The translations under genes were made by a program, and so were the position numbers. DNA of 64,000 nt from Isoalcanivorax pacificus W11-5 (GTDB taxonomy: Bacteria; Pseudomonadota; Gammaproteobacteria; Pseudomonadales; Alcanivoracaceae): positions 186,001-250,000 of the forward strand of contig NZ_CP004387.1 in the NCBI RefSeq assembly GCF_000299335.2, written 5' to 3'. Of the stretch, positions 17,276-26,317 are shown piece after piece. Numbering within the stretch: position 1 is the stretch's first letter; each line of letters starts with the position of its first letter. The notes beneath the pieces are model-generated. The model was given only the letters and a program-made list of their open reading frames with translations. It was not told the origin of the DNA and made no database searches.

Positions 17276-18166
17276 ATGATGCAACGAATAGGGCATCGCT
17301 ACCGCGATAGCGAAACAGGGCAGACGCTGGATGTCTGGTTTCCACAAACCGGTCGCCGTGCGCGCGGCTGCCTGGCGGAAAAAGTGGGGTTGATCACTGC
17401 CGATGACGTGGAACTGCCGCTGCCGGAATACGACCAGCCCCCTGCTTCAACCGAAGACGCCTGGTTGCGGTTACACCTGTTGTCCGAATGCCAGGCCAAG
17501 CCCAACGACATCAATCTTGAGGGTCTGTTCGGGTTGCTGACCAACGTCGCCTGGACCTCGGCGGGCCCGGTGCTGCCGGAGCGTGTCGAGGCATTGCGTG
17601 AGGCGCTGGCGCAGCACCATGCGACCGTGCAGGTCTCCTCCATCGACAAGTTCCCGCGCATGACGGATTACGTCGTGCCGCCTGGCGTGCGCATCGCAGA
17701 CGCCGAGCGGGTGCGGCTTGGTGCACATCTGGCGCCGGGGACGACGGTGATGCATGAGGGCTTCGTCAACTTCAATGCCGGTACGCTGGGGCCGTCGATG
17801 GTCGAAGGGCGTATCACTGCCGGTGTGGTGGTGGGGGCGCACTCGGACATTGGCGCCGGCGCGTCGATCATGGGCACGCTGTCCGGGGGCGGGAAAAACC
17901 GCACCCGCATTGGCGAGCGCTGCCTGCTGGGCGCCAATGCCGGCACGGGCATTTCCCTGGGTGACGAATGCATCGTGGAGGCGGGCCTTTATCTCACTGC
18001 GGGCACCAAGGTGACGATGCCGGATGGTTCGGTGGTGGCGGCACGGGCCTTGTCGGGTGAGCCGGGCTGGTTGTACCGGCGCAATAGCCGCAGTGGCGCG
18101 GTGGAGGCGATCCGGACGGGCGCTGACCGTTGGGGTGGATTGAACGCTGCATTGCACACTCCGTGA
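17276..18166 (+). CDS. dapD: Tetrahydrodipicolinate N-succinyltransferase
   Basis: DapD transfers succinyl from succinyl-CoA to tetrahydrodipicolinate in lysine and diaminopimelate synthesis. The 296-residue protein has the Pseudomonas-type middle domain (FPRMTDYVVPPGVRIAD) and the left-handed beta-helix with TTVMHEGFVNFNAGT, IMGTLSGGGKNRTRIGERC and VEAGLYLTAGTKV. Compared from memory with the 344-residue P. aeruginosa DapD, it has a shorter N-terminal region but a conserved transferase core. A good AGGAG precedes the ATG; a second ATG follows at once (MM). No partner dap gene is adjacent. Confidence 0.9.
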   Translation: MMQRIGHRYRDSETGQTLDVWFPQTGRRARGCLAEKVGLITADDVELPLPEYDQPPASTEDAWLRLHLLSECQAKPNDINLEGLFGLLTNVAWTSAGPVLPERVEALREALAQHHATVQVSSIDKFPRMTDYVVPPGVRIADAERVRLGAHLAPGTTVMHEGFVNFNAGTLGPSMVEGRITAGVVVGAHSDIGAGASIMGTLSGGGKNRTRIGERCLLGANAGTGISLGDECIVEAGLYLTAGTKVTMPDGSVVAARALSGEPGWLYRRNSRSGAVEAIRTGADRWGGLNAALHTP

Positions 18167-18244
18167 CAGAGAAACCCTGCGAGGTTGATCCTTCTGCGTT
18201 TATATGTACTTTTCGTTGTACTTAATATTGTGCGGAATGGCGTC

Positions 18245-18517
18245 ATGGCTGATTTCAGGATTGATGAGGATATTCGCTCTTTATCCGAGTTCCGGGCAGG
18301 GGTAGCGGGCTTCGTAAAGCAAGTCCAGGAGACCGGGCGGCCTCTGGTGCTGACGCAACATGGCAGGGGTGTCGCGGTGTTGTTGGGTGCCCACGAGTTT
18401 GCGGCGATGCAGGAACGGCTGGCGTTGCTGGAAGATATATACAGGGCAGAGCAGGACATCGCGGCAGGCAAGGGGGTGGCGCACGAGGAGGCGCGCCGTC
18501 GACTGCTGGGGAAATAA
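18245..18517 (+). CDS. Orphan Phd/YefM-family antitoxin
   Basis: A 90-residue protein of the Phd/YefM type: an N-terminal DNA-binding fold (IRSLSEFRAGVAGFVKQVQE), the family hallmark RPLVLTQHGRGVAVLLGAHEF, and a charged C-terminal tail (AHEEARRRLLGK) that would wrap a toxin. The longer in-frame start at 18185 adds a hydrophobic stretch not seen in the family and is rejected. No toxin-like ORF follows: the 110 bases to the Fur box at 18628 hold no RelE/ParE or Doc-like sequence, and dapD lies upstream. It may be a relic or act on a distant toxin. Confidence 0.75.
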   Translation: MADFRIDEDIRSLSEFRAGVAGFVKQVQETGRPLVLTQHGRGVAVLLGAHEFAAMQERLALLEDIYRAEQDIAAGKGVAHEEARRRLLGK

Positions 18518-18627
18518 CCGGGTTTCAATCCTGCGGGCATCTCTTGATGCCGTTCGGCACCTACAGTACTTATCGCATGGCATGGAAACCCTCACCGGCT
18601 TGCCTTGCATGTGCGGCCTCTCCCCCG

Positions 18628-18646
18628 GATAATGCGAATCATTCTT
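18628..18646. promoter_or_regulatory. Fur box upstream of the Fe(III) transporter pair
   Basis: GATAATGCGAATCATTCTT matches 15 of 19 positions of the Fur consensus GATAATGATAATCATTATC. It ends 43 bases before the ATG of the binding-protein gene, so iron-dependent repression is likely. Confidence 0.75.
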
Positions 18647-18688
18647 GAATGAATTTCATTTCTGTGACATCCCCCAGGAGATCGCTTC

Positions 18689-19705
18689 ATGAGTCCATGG
18701 CTGAAAGGTGGAATGCTGGCGCTTGCCGCGCTGGCGATCAGTGCGTGCAGTGAGCCGGACGACACGCGCGAAGTGGTGGTCTACACCTCTCGCGGCGACC
18801 ATCTGGTGAAACCCGTGTTCGATGCCTTCACAGCGGACACCGGCATCAAGGTGAGCTATATCACCGACAACGATGCAGCCCTGCTGACGCGCCTGGAAGC
18901 CGAGGGCAGCAACAGCCCGGCGGACATGCTGATCACCGTGGACGCCGGCAACCTCTGGCAGGCCGCCGAGCGTGGCCTGTTGCAACCGGTGCATGACGAC
19001 ACCCTGAAAGCCTCGGTGCCGGCCAACCTGCGTGACTCGCAGGACCGCTGGTACGGCCTGTCGGTGCGGGCGCGCACCATTGTCTATTCCACCGAGCGGG
19101 TGAACCCGGACGAATTGTCCACTTACGAAGCGCTGGCGGATGAACAGTGGCGCGGCCGGCTGTGCCTGCGCACCTCGAAGAAGGTCTACAACCAGTCGCT
19201 GGTGGCGACCATGATCGAGCGCCTGGGTGAGGCGCGCACCGAGGAAATCGTCCGGGGCTGGGTGGATAACCTGGCCACGGATGTGTTCGCCAATGACAAC
19301 GCCGTGATGGAAGCCATTGTTGCGGGCCAGTGTGACGTGGGCATCGTCAACACCTACTATTTCGGCCGCATGCAGCGCGACAATCCCGACATGCCGCTGA
19401 AACTGTTCTGGGCCAACCAGGGCGAAGGCGAGAGCGGCATGCATGTTAATATCTCCGGCGCCGGTGTCACCGCCCATGCGCCGCACCCGGAAGAGGCGAA
19501 AGCCCTGCTGGTGTGGATGTCGCAGGAAGCCTCGCAGCGCGTGCTGGCCGACGGCAACATGGAATTCCCGGTGAACCCGGACGTCAGCCCGGCGCCGGCC
19601 GTGGCCGCCTGGGGTGAATTCCGCGCCGATGACCTGAATGTGGAAGTGGCCGGCCGCCGTCAGGTGGAAGCCGTGAAACTGATGGACCGCGCCGGCTATC
19701 GCTGA
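18689..19705 (+). CDS. Fe(III) ABC transporter substrate-binding lipoprotein/protein (FbpA-type)
   Basis: A 338-residue extracellular iron-binding protein of the FbpA/FutA/AfuA class. The signal sequence ends [12 protein letters not shown], a plausible lipobox, so it may be lipid-anchored. The mature protein begins with the family [15 protein letters not shown] and carries [13 protein letters not shown], whose tandem tyrosines are Fe(III) ligands in FbpA proteins. The preceding Fur box and the permease gene following support ferric iron uptake. A strong hairpin at 19738 between this gene and the permease may lower expression of the latter. Confidence 0.9.
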   Translation: MSPWLKGGMLALAALAISACSEPDDTREVVVYTSRGDHLVKPVFDAFTADTGIKVSYITDNDAALLTRLEAEGSNSPADMLITVDAGNLWQAAERGLLQPVHDDTLKASVPANLRDSQDRWYGLSVRARTIVYSTERVNPDELSTYEALADEQWRGRLCLRTSKKVYNQSLVATMIERLGEARTEEIVRGWVDNLATDVFANDNAVMEAIVAGQCDVGIVNTYYFGRMQRDNPDMPLKLFWANQGEGESGMHVNISGAGVTAHAPHPEEAKALLVWMSQEASQRVLADGNMEFPVNPDVSPAPAVAAWGEFRADDLNVEVAGRRQVEAVKLMDRAGYR

Positions 19706-19737
19706 GGCGGCCCGCACGTTCAATGAACCCCTGCTGC

Positions 19738-19759
19738 ACGGGCGCCCTCGGGCGCCCGT
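19738..19759 (+). terminator. Hairpin between binding protein and permease genes
   Basis: ACGGGCGCCC-TC-GGGCGCCCGT forms a 10-bp stem with a minimal loop and no U-tract. It is more likely an attenuating or mRNA-stabilising structure than a full terminator, since the permease follows on the same strand. Confidence 0.5.
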
Positions 19760-19837
19760 TGCTGCGCAACAGGAACCCTCACCCGCAATGACCGCCCTGC
19801 CCTGCCTGCCGTTACATTGCCGGGAGCGCCCGCGTTA

Positions 19838-21454
19838 ATGGGCCTGCTCGCGCAAACCCGTCCGCGCCGGCTGCGGCGCCCGGACCTGCCGGTGCTCGCG
19901 GTGCTGGCTGTGGCGGCAGCAGTGCTGATGCCGATCCTGGTGCTGGCGCTGTCCTGGCTCGGGGACGAATCAGAGGTATGGCAGCACCTGGCACAGACGG
20001 TGCTCACGGACCTGGTGCTGAACACCCTGCTGCTGGTGGTCGGCGTGAGTGCCGGCGTGCTGCTGCTGGGTATCAGCCTGGCGTGGATGGTGTCGGCGCT
20101 GGAATTTCCCGGGCGGCGTTTTTTCGATTGGGCGCTGTTCCTGCCGTTGGCTGTGCCCGCCTATGTGCTGGCGTTCGTGGCGCTGGATACCTTTGACTAT
20201 GCCGGCCCGGTGCAGCGCTTTCTGCGCGAGGCGGTGCCGGCGTTCAGCGGCGGCAGCGCCCGGCGTCCCTGGCTGGTGATCCTGACGCTGTCGCTGGTGT
20301 TCTATCCCTACGTCTACATGCTTGCCCGCACCGCCTTCATGGCGCAGGGCCGTACCTTGATGGAACAGGCGCGCATTCTCGGGCTTGGCCCCTATGCGGC
20401 GTTCTGGCGTGTGGCACTGCCGATGGCGCGGCCGGCGATCGCGGCGGGTCTGGCGCTGGCGCTGATGGAAACGCTGGCGGATTTTGGCGCGGTGGCGGTG
20501 TTCAACTACGACACCTTTACCACCGCGATCTATAAGAGCTGGTATGGCCTGTTCAACCTCAACGCGGCGGCGCAGCTGGCGTCGCTGTTGCTGGTGTTCG
20601 TCTTGCTGACCCTGGCGCTGGAGCGGATGGGTCGTGGCCGCGCACGGTTTGAGCCACAGGGCGCACGCCAGGCGCATCGCGTGCGTCCACGCGGCTTCAT
20701 TCCCTGGCTGCTGACATTATTTGCCGGCAGTGTGTTCCTGCTGGCGTTCGCCCTGCCTGTCGGGCGGCTGGTGTACTGGGTGTTCGACAGCGCCTGGCGT
20801 GATCTGGATGCGCGCTATTGGGGCCTGATCTGGCGCACGCTGGTACTGGGCAGCGGCGCGGCGCTGGTAACGGTGACGCTGGCGCTGTTGCTGGGCTATG
20901 TGCGCCGCACGCGCCAGCACCGGCTGCTGCATGTGGCGGTGCGGGGCGCCACAGTGGGCTACGCGATGCCGGGGTCGGTGCTGGCGGTGGGCATTGTGCT
21001 CAGTTTTGCCGCGATAGATCGTTTTCTCACACAGACTTTCGGTGTCGGGCAGGTGCTGATGGGCGGCCTGCTGGCGTTGCAGATGGCGTATGTGGTGCGT
21101 TTTCTGGCGGTGGCCTTCGGGCCGGTGGAAACCGCATTCGAGCGGGTGCGCCCGCGCCTGATCGATGCCGCGCGGACCCTCGGTGCCAGCCCGGCAGAGA
21201 CCGTACGACGCATTTATCTGCCGCTGCTGACGCCTGGTGTGCTGACCGCGTTGCTGCTGGTGCTGATTGATGTGATGAAAGAAATGCCCGCCACGCTGCT
21301 GCTGCGTCCGTTCGGCTGGGACACGCTGTCGGTGCGGATTTATGAGATGACCGCCGAGGGCGAGTGGGCCCGCGCGGCACTGCCCTCCCTGAGCCTGATC
21401 CTGGCCGGCTTATTACCCGTTTATTTGCTGATGCGGCGAACGCGCGTGCACTGA
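19838..21454 (+). CDS. Iron ABC transporter permease (FbpB-type, fused double permease)
   Basis: A 538-residue inner-membrane protein with about twelve predicted helices in two homologous halves, each with an ABC permease EAA-type loop: EQARILGLGPYAAFWRVALP (first half) and DAARTLGASPAETVRRIYLP (second half). This tandem layout is typical of FbpB/ThiP permeases. The ATG at 19838 with GGAG upstream was chosen; a TTG seven codons earlier is an alternative. It should move Fe(III) delivered by the preceding binding protein, but no ATPase (FbpC) gene occurs in this window. Confidence 0.9.
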   Translation: MGLLAQTRPRRLRRPDLPVLAVLAVAAAVLMPILVLALSWLGDESEVWQHLAQTVLTDLVLNTLLLVVGVSAGVLLLGISLAWMVSALEFPGRRFFDWALFLPLAVPAYVLAFVALDTFDYAGPVQRFLREAVPAFSGGSARRPWLVILTLSLVFYPYVYMLARTAFMAQGRTLMEQARILGLGPYAAFWRVALPMARPAIAAGLALALMETLADFGAVAVFNYDTFTTAIYKSWYGLFNLNAAAQLASLLLVFVLLTLALERMGRGRARFEPQGARQAHRVRPRGFIPWLLTLFAGSVFLLAFALPVGRLVYWVFDSAWRDLDARYWGLIWRTLVLGSGAALVTVTLALLLGYVRRTRQHRLLHVAVRGATVGYAMPGSVLAVGIVLSFAAIDRFLTQTFGVGQVLMGGLLALQMAYVVRFLAVAFGPVETAFERVRPRLIDAARTLGASPAETVRRIYLPLLTPGVLTALLLVLIDVMKEMPATLLLRPFGWDTLSVRIYEMTAEGEWARAALPSLSLILAGLLPVYLLMRRTRVH

Positions 21455-21558
21455 TTCGCTGTTTTACAGATTCTTACTCTCCCGTTACATGGCAGATACG
21501 CTATTTAACAAAGCACCGCAGACGTGCGCGCCTGCCTCTGCCACGCTCCTGAACCTTC

Positions 21559-21584
21559 ACACCCCGATCACATTTCCGGGGTGT
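21559..21584. other. Inverted repeat upstream of the first FadL-type gene
   Basis: ACACCCCG and CGGGGTGT are perfect 8-base arms around a 10-base spacer, 60 bases before the next start. It could be the fbpB-side terminator or an operator for the downstream cassette; no U-tract follows. Confidence 0.4.
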
Positions 21585-21643
21585 CGGGGTGGTTCCGATT
21601 ACATCCGGTCACCATCGAATAACAATTATCAGGAGCAGTACGC

Positions 21644-22993
21644 ATGTCTGCATCACGTCGATATGGCCGTCTGGCCTGCTGTACGGGTGGTTTGTTGTTG
21701 AGCGTCATGATCACAGCCCAGGCCAACATGGGTAATACCGCCACCACCTACGGCGTTCTTCCTACCGATATCGCTTCCGCTCAGGCACTTTCCCTGTTCA
21801 ACAGTCAGGTGTCTGCCACGTATTACAACCCGGCCTACCTTGCCGCCGACACGCGCGGCGAGCTGACTGGCGGCCTATTTCACGCTGATCACGAATTGCG
21901 GGTGAACAGCCAGGGCGGTCCGCAGCCGATAGTCCGTGCCGGCGGTGATGTGCTGGAGGACGATCCCTCACAGCAGGTGCTGATCGGCATGAAAACCAAC
22001 CTCACCTCGCTGACGCGTTACGACCGGCCGTTGTATCTCGGTTTCATGGCGGGTGTGGAAAAGTACGGCAAGGAAATGATGGCCTTCAATTCGCAGACGT
22101 CGCAGGAAGGCCAGTTCTTCAACTACGGGCGCCAGCCACTGTTCCTGAATATCGGCGGCGCCATGCAGCTCTGGCGCGGTATCGATGTGGGTGTGTCGGC
22201 ACGCGTCACCCTGCATTCCTCTGCTGACCTGAGCGCGCGCACTGATCTGGCGGGCAACACCCAGTATGAAGCGCTGTCGGTGGAGGCCAAGCCCGTGTTC
22301 CGCCCGATTGTCGGCGTCAACATCAACTGGGGTGAAACCCTGTGTTCGCAAACGGATTGCTGGCTCGACAATCTGGAAACTGCGTTTTCCTATCGCGGTT
22401 ACTCCAATACGCACACCAGCGTCAAAGCCAACACCGTCATTCCCGGCACCATTCCGTCGCCGGGCCTGACGCTGGCGATCAAGACGCTGGATTCCTTCCA
22501 GCCGGAAATCATTGCCGCCGGTGTGCAGTACCGTTTCGGGCGCGCGCGGGTCGGCTTTACCGGCGAAATACAGCGCTGGTCGCGGCTGGAAGACGAATTC
22601 GAGCGTGACACATTGAAAGACCAGGCCAACCTGTCGTTCCGCGATATCTTTATTCCGCGTCTGGGTGCCGAGTTCCAGGTGAATGATATTTTCTCCGTCA
22701 CCACAGGTGTGGCGTATGAGAAATCAGCACTGAAAAGCGACCGCTCGCTGGATGTGAATTATCTCGATAACGACCGTCTTGTCGTCGGCCTGGGTGTCAG
22801 CGCCGAATTCAAGAACGCACCGATTCTGGCCTATCCGGTACGCCTGGATGTGGGCTACCAGTACCACCATCTGCGCGACCGTGACTTCGATCTGGTCTCC
22901 AGTGACCCGAACGTGACGACCAACCCGTATGAAACCGTGACCGCCGATGGCGAAGTCCACGTGTTCAGCGGTTCCATCACGCTGAAATTCTGA
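21644..22993 (+). CDS. OmpP1/FadL-type outer-membrane protein, cassette copy 1
   Basis: A 449-residue predicted outer-membrane barrel. The signal peptide ends AQA and the mature start is NMGNTATTYGVLPTDIASAQ. The Y-Y-N-P-A segment (VSATYYNPAYLAADTRGELT) matches the NPA region of FadL-type long-chain fatty acid or hydrocarbon channels, and the chain ends in a barrel signature with terminal Phe (SGSITLKF). Two cysteines (ETLCSQTDCWLD) are shared with copy 2. It has a strong AGGAG before ATG. The Ig-like lipoprotein gene begins 23 bases after its stop, and the pair is duplicated at 26318-30875. Substrate unknown; a hydrophobic molecule is inferred from the family. Confidence 0.8.
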   Translation: MSASRRYGRLACCTGGLLLSVMITAQANMGNTATTYGVLPTDIASAQALSLFNSQVSATYYNPAYLAADTRGELTGGLFHADHELRVNSQGGPQPIVRAGGDVLEDDPSQQVLIGMKTNLTSLTRYDRPLYLGFMAGVEKYGKEMMAFNSQTSQEGQFFNYGRQPLFLNIGGAMQLWRGIDVGVSARVTLHSSADLSARTDLAGNTQYEALSVEAKPVFRPIVGVNINWGETLCSQTDCWLDNLETAFSYRGYSNTHTSVKANTVIPGTIPSPGLTLAIKTLDSFQPEIIAAGVQYRFGRARVGFTGEIQRWSRLEDEFERDTLKDQANLSFRDIFIPRLGAEFQVNDIFSVTTGVAYEKSALKSDRSLDVNYLDNDRLVVGLGVSAEFKNAPILAYPVRLDVGYQYHHLRDRDFDLVSSDPNVTTNPYETVTADGEVHVFSGSITLKF

Positions 22994-23016
22994 TGGCGCG
23001 CATCGAGGAGCCTGTT

Positions 23017-25995
23017 ATGACAAAGCACAGCATACGCTGCGCCGCGTTGCTCGCGGCAACATTGCTGGTCAGCGCCTGTGGTGGCGGCAGCACGCAGCGC
23101 ACCAGCACAGACAACTGGGACCATGCCCGGCTGGAATACAGCTTTCCCTATGACACGCAACAGGAAGTGTCCACCCGCGCGCCGGTGGCACTGCGTTTCT
23201 CGGACGCACTGACCGACACCGCGCCGGGTGATGCCGTACAGATTCTGGACGCGGCGGATCAACCCGTGGCATTCACCGCCGACACCGTGGACGACGGACG
23301 CAGCCTGGTGCTGACGCCGCTGAACCCGCTCGATCCGGCGGCGGCCTATCGCATCGTGCTTGGCACGTTGAACACCAGCGCAGGCGAGGCACGCGTACCG
23401 GCGGAGGGCATCCATTTCCGTACCCGGGCGGCTATCCGTGGCGGACGTGACGCGATGACGGTGACGCCGGATGACAGCGGCGGCTTTGTGATCAATCGGG
23501 TTATTCCCGATGGTGATGTACTGCCGGTGATGGATTTCTCCAGCTTCCGTGTGCAGTTCAGCCAGCCACTGGCGCGTGCGAGTGTGCGTTACGGCGACAC
23601 GGTGTCGCTGACCGATGGCGACGGCACGCTTGTGCCGGCGGCGGTCCTGGTAAAAGGACACTACCTGACGCTGGACCCGACAGCAGACCTGACACCGGGT
23701 GAAACCTACCAATTCACCGCCGGTGCAGGGTTGCGCAACGTGTTCGATGAGCCGTTCACCGAAACCAGCCTGAGCTGGACGCCGAAGGATTCTGCGCCGC
23801 GTGAAATTCTGGTGCAACGCGCCGCAGATTCGCAGGACGGCACCATTCTTTCGCCATTGACCGGCGCCCCTATCAACAGCGTGCCGGTGAATGCGTTGCT
23901 GCTGGGGGATGAATCCAGCTCGCAGCAACAGGGCGACGTGCATGCAGAGCTGGCGTTCGTGCCGAACTTTCCGGACGTGACGCCGCTGCGTGTGCCGCGT
24001 GGATCGCTGCTGCGTGGTTCCTCGGTAACGGTGGACATCGCCGGCCAGGTGCCGGCGGGATTTGAGACCGGCGAAATCAGTGTGCGCTTCGTCTCCGACG
24101 CCAGCGGTTTCCTGCTGCCGAACCGCTACACGCAAGCGGAAGATTCCCCGCGCCATGTGCAATTGTTCATGGATGTGGCGATGACGGCAGAAAATCCGGA
24201 AGCCAATGGCGCACTGAGCCAGGACCTGTTGCACCTGGAACTGGCCGGCACCGCCATCGTGGAAGACGGCGTGTTGGTGATCAACGCCATCGGTGTGGTC
24301 GAGCCGGAAGTGCTGGGTCTGGAGCAGGCCTGGGGCGTGCTGTCGTTCCGTCTGGAGGCGTATGCCGATCAGGGTAATGCGCCAGCGCCGGAGATCGACA
24401 GTGAACCACCGACGCTGCAGTCCTGGGTGCCGGGGGATCGTCTTCGCCAGGTGAAAGGCGGCGACCCGATGATTCTGAATTTCAGTGAAGCCCTGGATCC
24501 TGCCACGCTGGAAGGCGCCATCGGTGTCAGCATCAATGGCGCGGCCACAGATGACGTGAGCTGGTACCTGGACGGTGCCTCCGTGGTGCTGCGCCCGCAG
24601 GGCGGCCTGGCCTATAACACCGATTACGAAATCACCCTGAGTGACCAGATCGCTGATCTGGCCGGCAACACCCTGGCGCCGGAAACACTCACCTTCCGTA
24701 CCGACACCTATATCGGTAACGGCGATCGCGCGCCGTTTGCCCTGACGGCCTATCCGGGCTTCCCCTGTGCCATCGAAAGTGGCAGCGCCGACCTGGCCAA
24801 TGATATCCAGGGCACCTGTGTGACCAAGGAAGCCGGCACCGCCGGTGACGCCCTGCCGGTCACCTCGCTGCCCGCCAACCGCGCCATCCGCGTACGTTTC
24901 TCGCAATCCATGGATGCAGACAGCATCACGCTGGGCGAAAGCTGTGACACCGGCACCTTCCGGGTCGAGCGGGTGAACAACAGTGGCGTGTGTGAAGACG
25001 TGGTGCCCGGCACACTGTCCGTTGCCGAGCGGGGTGTGACCTTTGAGCCGGACAGCGCATGGGAAGAGGGCGTTCTGTATCGGTATGTGCTGGCCTCCGA
25101 TAGCTCGCCGACCTGCGGCACCAATGCCATCTGTTCGGTGTTCAATGCCCCGCTGCAGACGGCCATGTTGCGCGAGAATGATGCTCTGGCCGGCGGGCCA
25201 CCGATGCAGGTGTACTTCCGTGGCACGGCTGTCACTGACAGCGTAATGCAGACACTGTCCAACCTGCCGACCGCCGATGTGAACGCCAACTTTGTGCTGG
25301 ATGACGGCGAGCAGGGCGCCGTGGAAGAACCGCCGGGCAGCGGTGTTTTCCCGACACCGGCGAACGCCACACAGGTACTGGAAGTGTCCGGCGGTGGCCT
25401 GGTCGGCAAGGTCAACGTCGGCTGTGGCTTCTCGGGTATTGGCAACACACCGCAGACCTGCCCGGGCGAGAAGTTCATTTATCTCACCGGGGCGCTGGAT
25501 GTGGACATCCTGGGCTGGGATGAGGCAGAAGGCGCGATCGCGGTGAATATCTATCCGACGCTGCTGATGACCTCTTCGCTTCGCACGTTCGCCACTATCC
25601 TGGGTATTTCGCAGGAAATTCCCACCGGCCCGCAGGTCATGCGGTTGCGCTACGCGCCGGATGACAATGGCGAACGCACCCGGCCGATTCCCGGCTGGAT
25701 TCGTACTGGCCCAACGGGCCCGGTGTTCGAAACATCGCTGGACCTGTACCTGGATGCGCCATACCTGCATCCGCCGCTGGGCTTGTCGCACAACCTCAAG
25801 AGCTATCCGCTGGACGGCTTGAGTCTGAGTGGGCCGATCACCTTCCTGGAAGACGGCCGCATGCAGATCGAACAGGTCAGCCTGGGTGGATTGCCGATCA
25901 ACGTGAGCATTGCCGGCGGCGCCGCCAGTGTGAACCTGCGCATCCCGGAAGGCGGTGTGAACCTGACCTACATCAGTGCTCCGGTGAAACAGTAA
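23017..25995 (+). CDS. Giant Ig-like-domain lipoprotein, cassette copy 1
   Basis: A 992-residue predicted lipoprotein (ATLLVSACGGG lipobox; no Asp at +2, so outer-membrane sorting is expected). It contains several bacterial Ig-like (Big_5/SbsA-type) units, for example VALRFSDALTD near residue 60 and the clearest unit around residues 465-570 (PPTLQSWVPGD, MILNFSEALDPATL, DLAGNTLAPETLTFRTD). There is a paired-cysteine segment YPGFPCAIESGSADLAND, an EF-hand-like loop DVNANFVLDDGE at residue 754, and a conserved C-terminus GPITFLEDGRMQIEQ ending LTYISAPVKQ. Start chosen at ATG 23017 after GAGGAG. It is co-transcribed with the FadL-type gene and is a paralogue of the 27705 gene. Confidence 0.75.
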   Translation: MTKHSIRCAALLAATLLVSACGGGSTQRTSTDNWDHARLEYSFPYDTQQEVSTRAPVALRFSDALTDTAPGDAVQILDAADQPVAFTADTVDDGRSLVLTPLNPLDPAAAYRIVLGTLNTSAGEARVPAEGIHFRTRAAIRGGRDAMTVTPDDSGGFVINRVIPDGDVLPVMDFSSFRVQFSQPLARASVRYGDTVSLTDGDGTLVPAAVLVKGHYLTLDPTADLTPGETYQFTAGAGLRNVFDEPFTETSLSWTPKDSAPREILVQRAADSQDGTILSPLTGAPINSVPVNALLLGDESSSQQQGDVHAELAFVPNFPDVTPLRVPRGSLLRGSSVTVDIAGQVPAGFETGEISVRFVSDASGFLLPNRYTQAEDSPRHVQLFMDVAMTAENPEANGALSQDLLHLELAGTAIVEDGVLVINAIGVVEPEVLGLEQAWGVLSFRLEAYADQGNAPAPEIDSEPPTLQSWVPGDRLRQVKGGDPMILNFSEALDPATLEGAIGVSINGAATDDVSWYLDGASVVLRPQGGLAYNTDYEITLSDQIADLAGNTLAPETLTFRTDTYIGNGDRAPFALTAYPGFPCAIESGSADLANDIQGTCVTKEAGTAGDALPVTSLPANRAIRVRFSQSMDADSITLGESCDTGTFRVERVNNSGVCEDVVPGTLSVAERGVTFEPDSAWEEGVLYRYVLASDSSPTCGTNAICSVFNAPLQTAMLRENDALAGGPPMQVYFRGTAVTDSVMQTLSNLPTADVNANFVLDDGEQGAVEEPPGSGVFPTPANATQVLEVSGGGLVGKVNVGCGFSGIGNTPQTCPGEKFIYLTGALDVDILGWDEAEGAIAVNIYPTLLMTSSLRTFATILGISQEIPTGPQVMRLRYAPDDNGERTRPIPGWIRTGPTGPVFETSLDLYLDAPYLHPPLGLSHNLKSYPLDGLSLSGPITFLEDGRMQIEQVSLGGLPINVSIAGGAASVNLRIPEGGVNLTYISAPVKQ

Positions 25996-26011
25996 CACCC
26001 ATGTAACTGAC

Positions 26012-26043
26012 GGCTCCTTTTCCGGCGTGCCGGGGAAGGAGCC
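26012..26043 (+). terminator. Hairpin after cassette copy 1
   Basis: GGCTCCTTTTCCGG and CCGGGGAAGGAGCC form a 14-bp stem with two G-U pairs and a CGTG loop. A further ATGTAA/TTACAT pairing outside is offset by a short bulge. No U-tract follows, so the termination mechanism is uncertain. Confidence 0.65.
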
Positions 26044-26317
26044 GTTACATTCCGGCGTGCACACTCATGCCAGCGAATGATGCCGTGATACTCCCTGCCA
26101 TACCAAACTCCCAGTACAGCGCCGGCCATTCGGCTGGCGTTATTACAATTCATTGCACGGCCTTACACGAAAGCGACAGGGGTTAATAATCTGCCGCTGA
26201 ACAGGCGTGCACGGCGTGTCAGTCTCCCTCACAACCGCGCTCTGATTTCGGCACTCGCTCTGTGCCGATACCTGCGACAGATGGCGCGGCAGATAATAAC
26301 GAGAGGGAGTGACTCCG
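26044..26317. other. Leader region of cassette copy 2
   Basis: A 274-base gap without a gene. It holds a second hairpin at 26120-26139 (CGCCGGCC-ATTC-GGCTGGCG followed by TTATTAC), a TTGCAC at 26153-26158 and a TAATAAT at 26184-26190 whose 25-base separation is too long for a standard promoter. A GAGAGGGA ribosome-binding site precedes the next start. Copy 2 may therefore have its own promoter, not identified here. Confidence 0.4.

Noticed and set aside
22855-26064. 1069-codon open frame on the minus strand
   Set aside because: It is the antisense shadow of the Ig-like lipoprotein gene: composition is rich in His, Arg and Gln, with no recognisable domain; the sense frame has a lipobox and Ig repeats.
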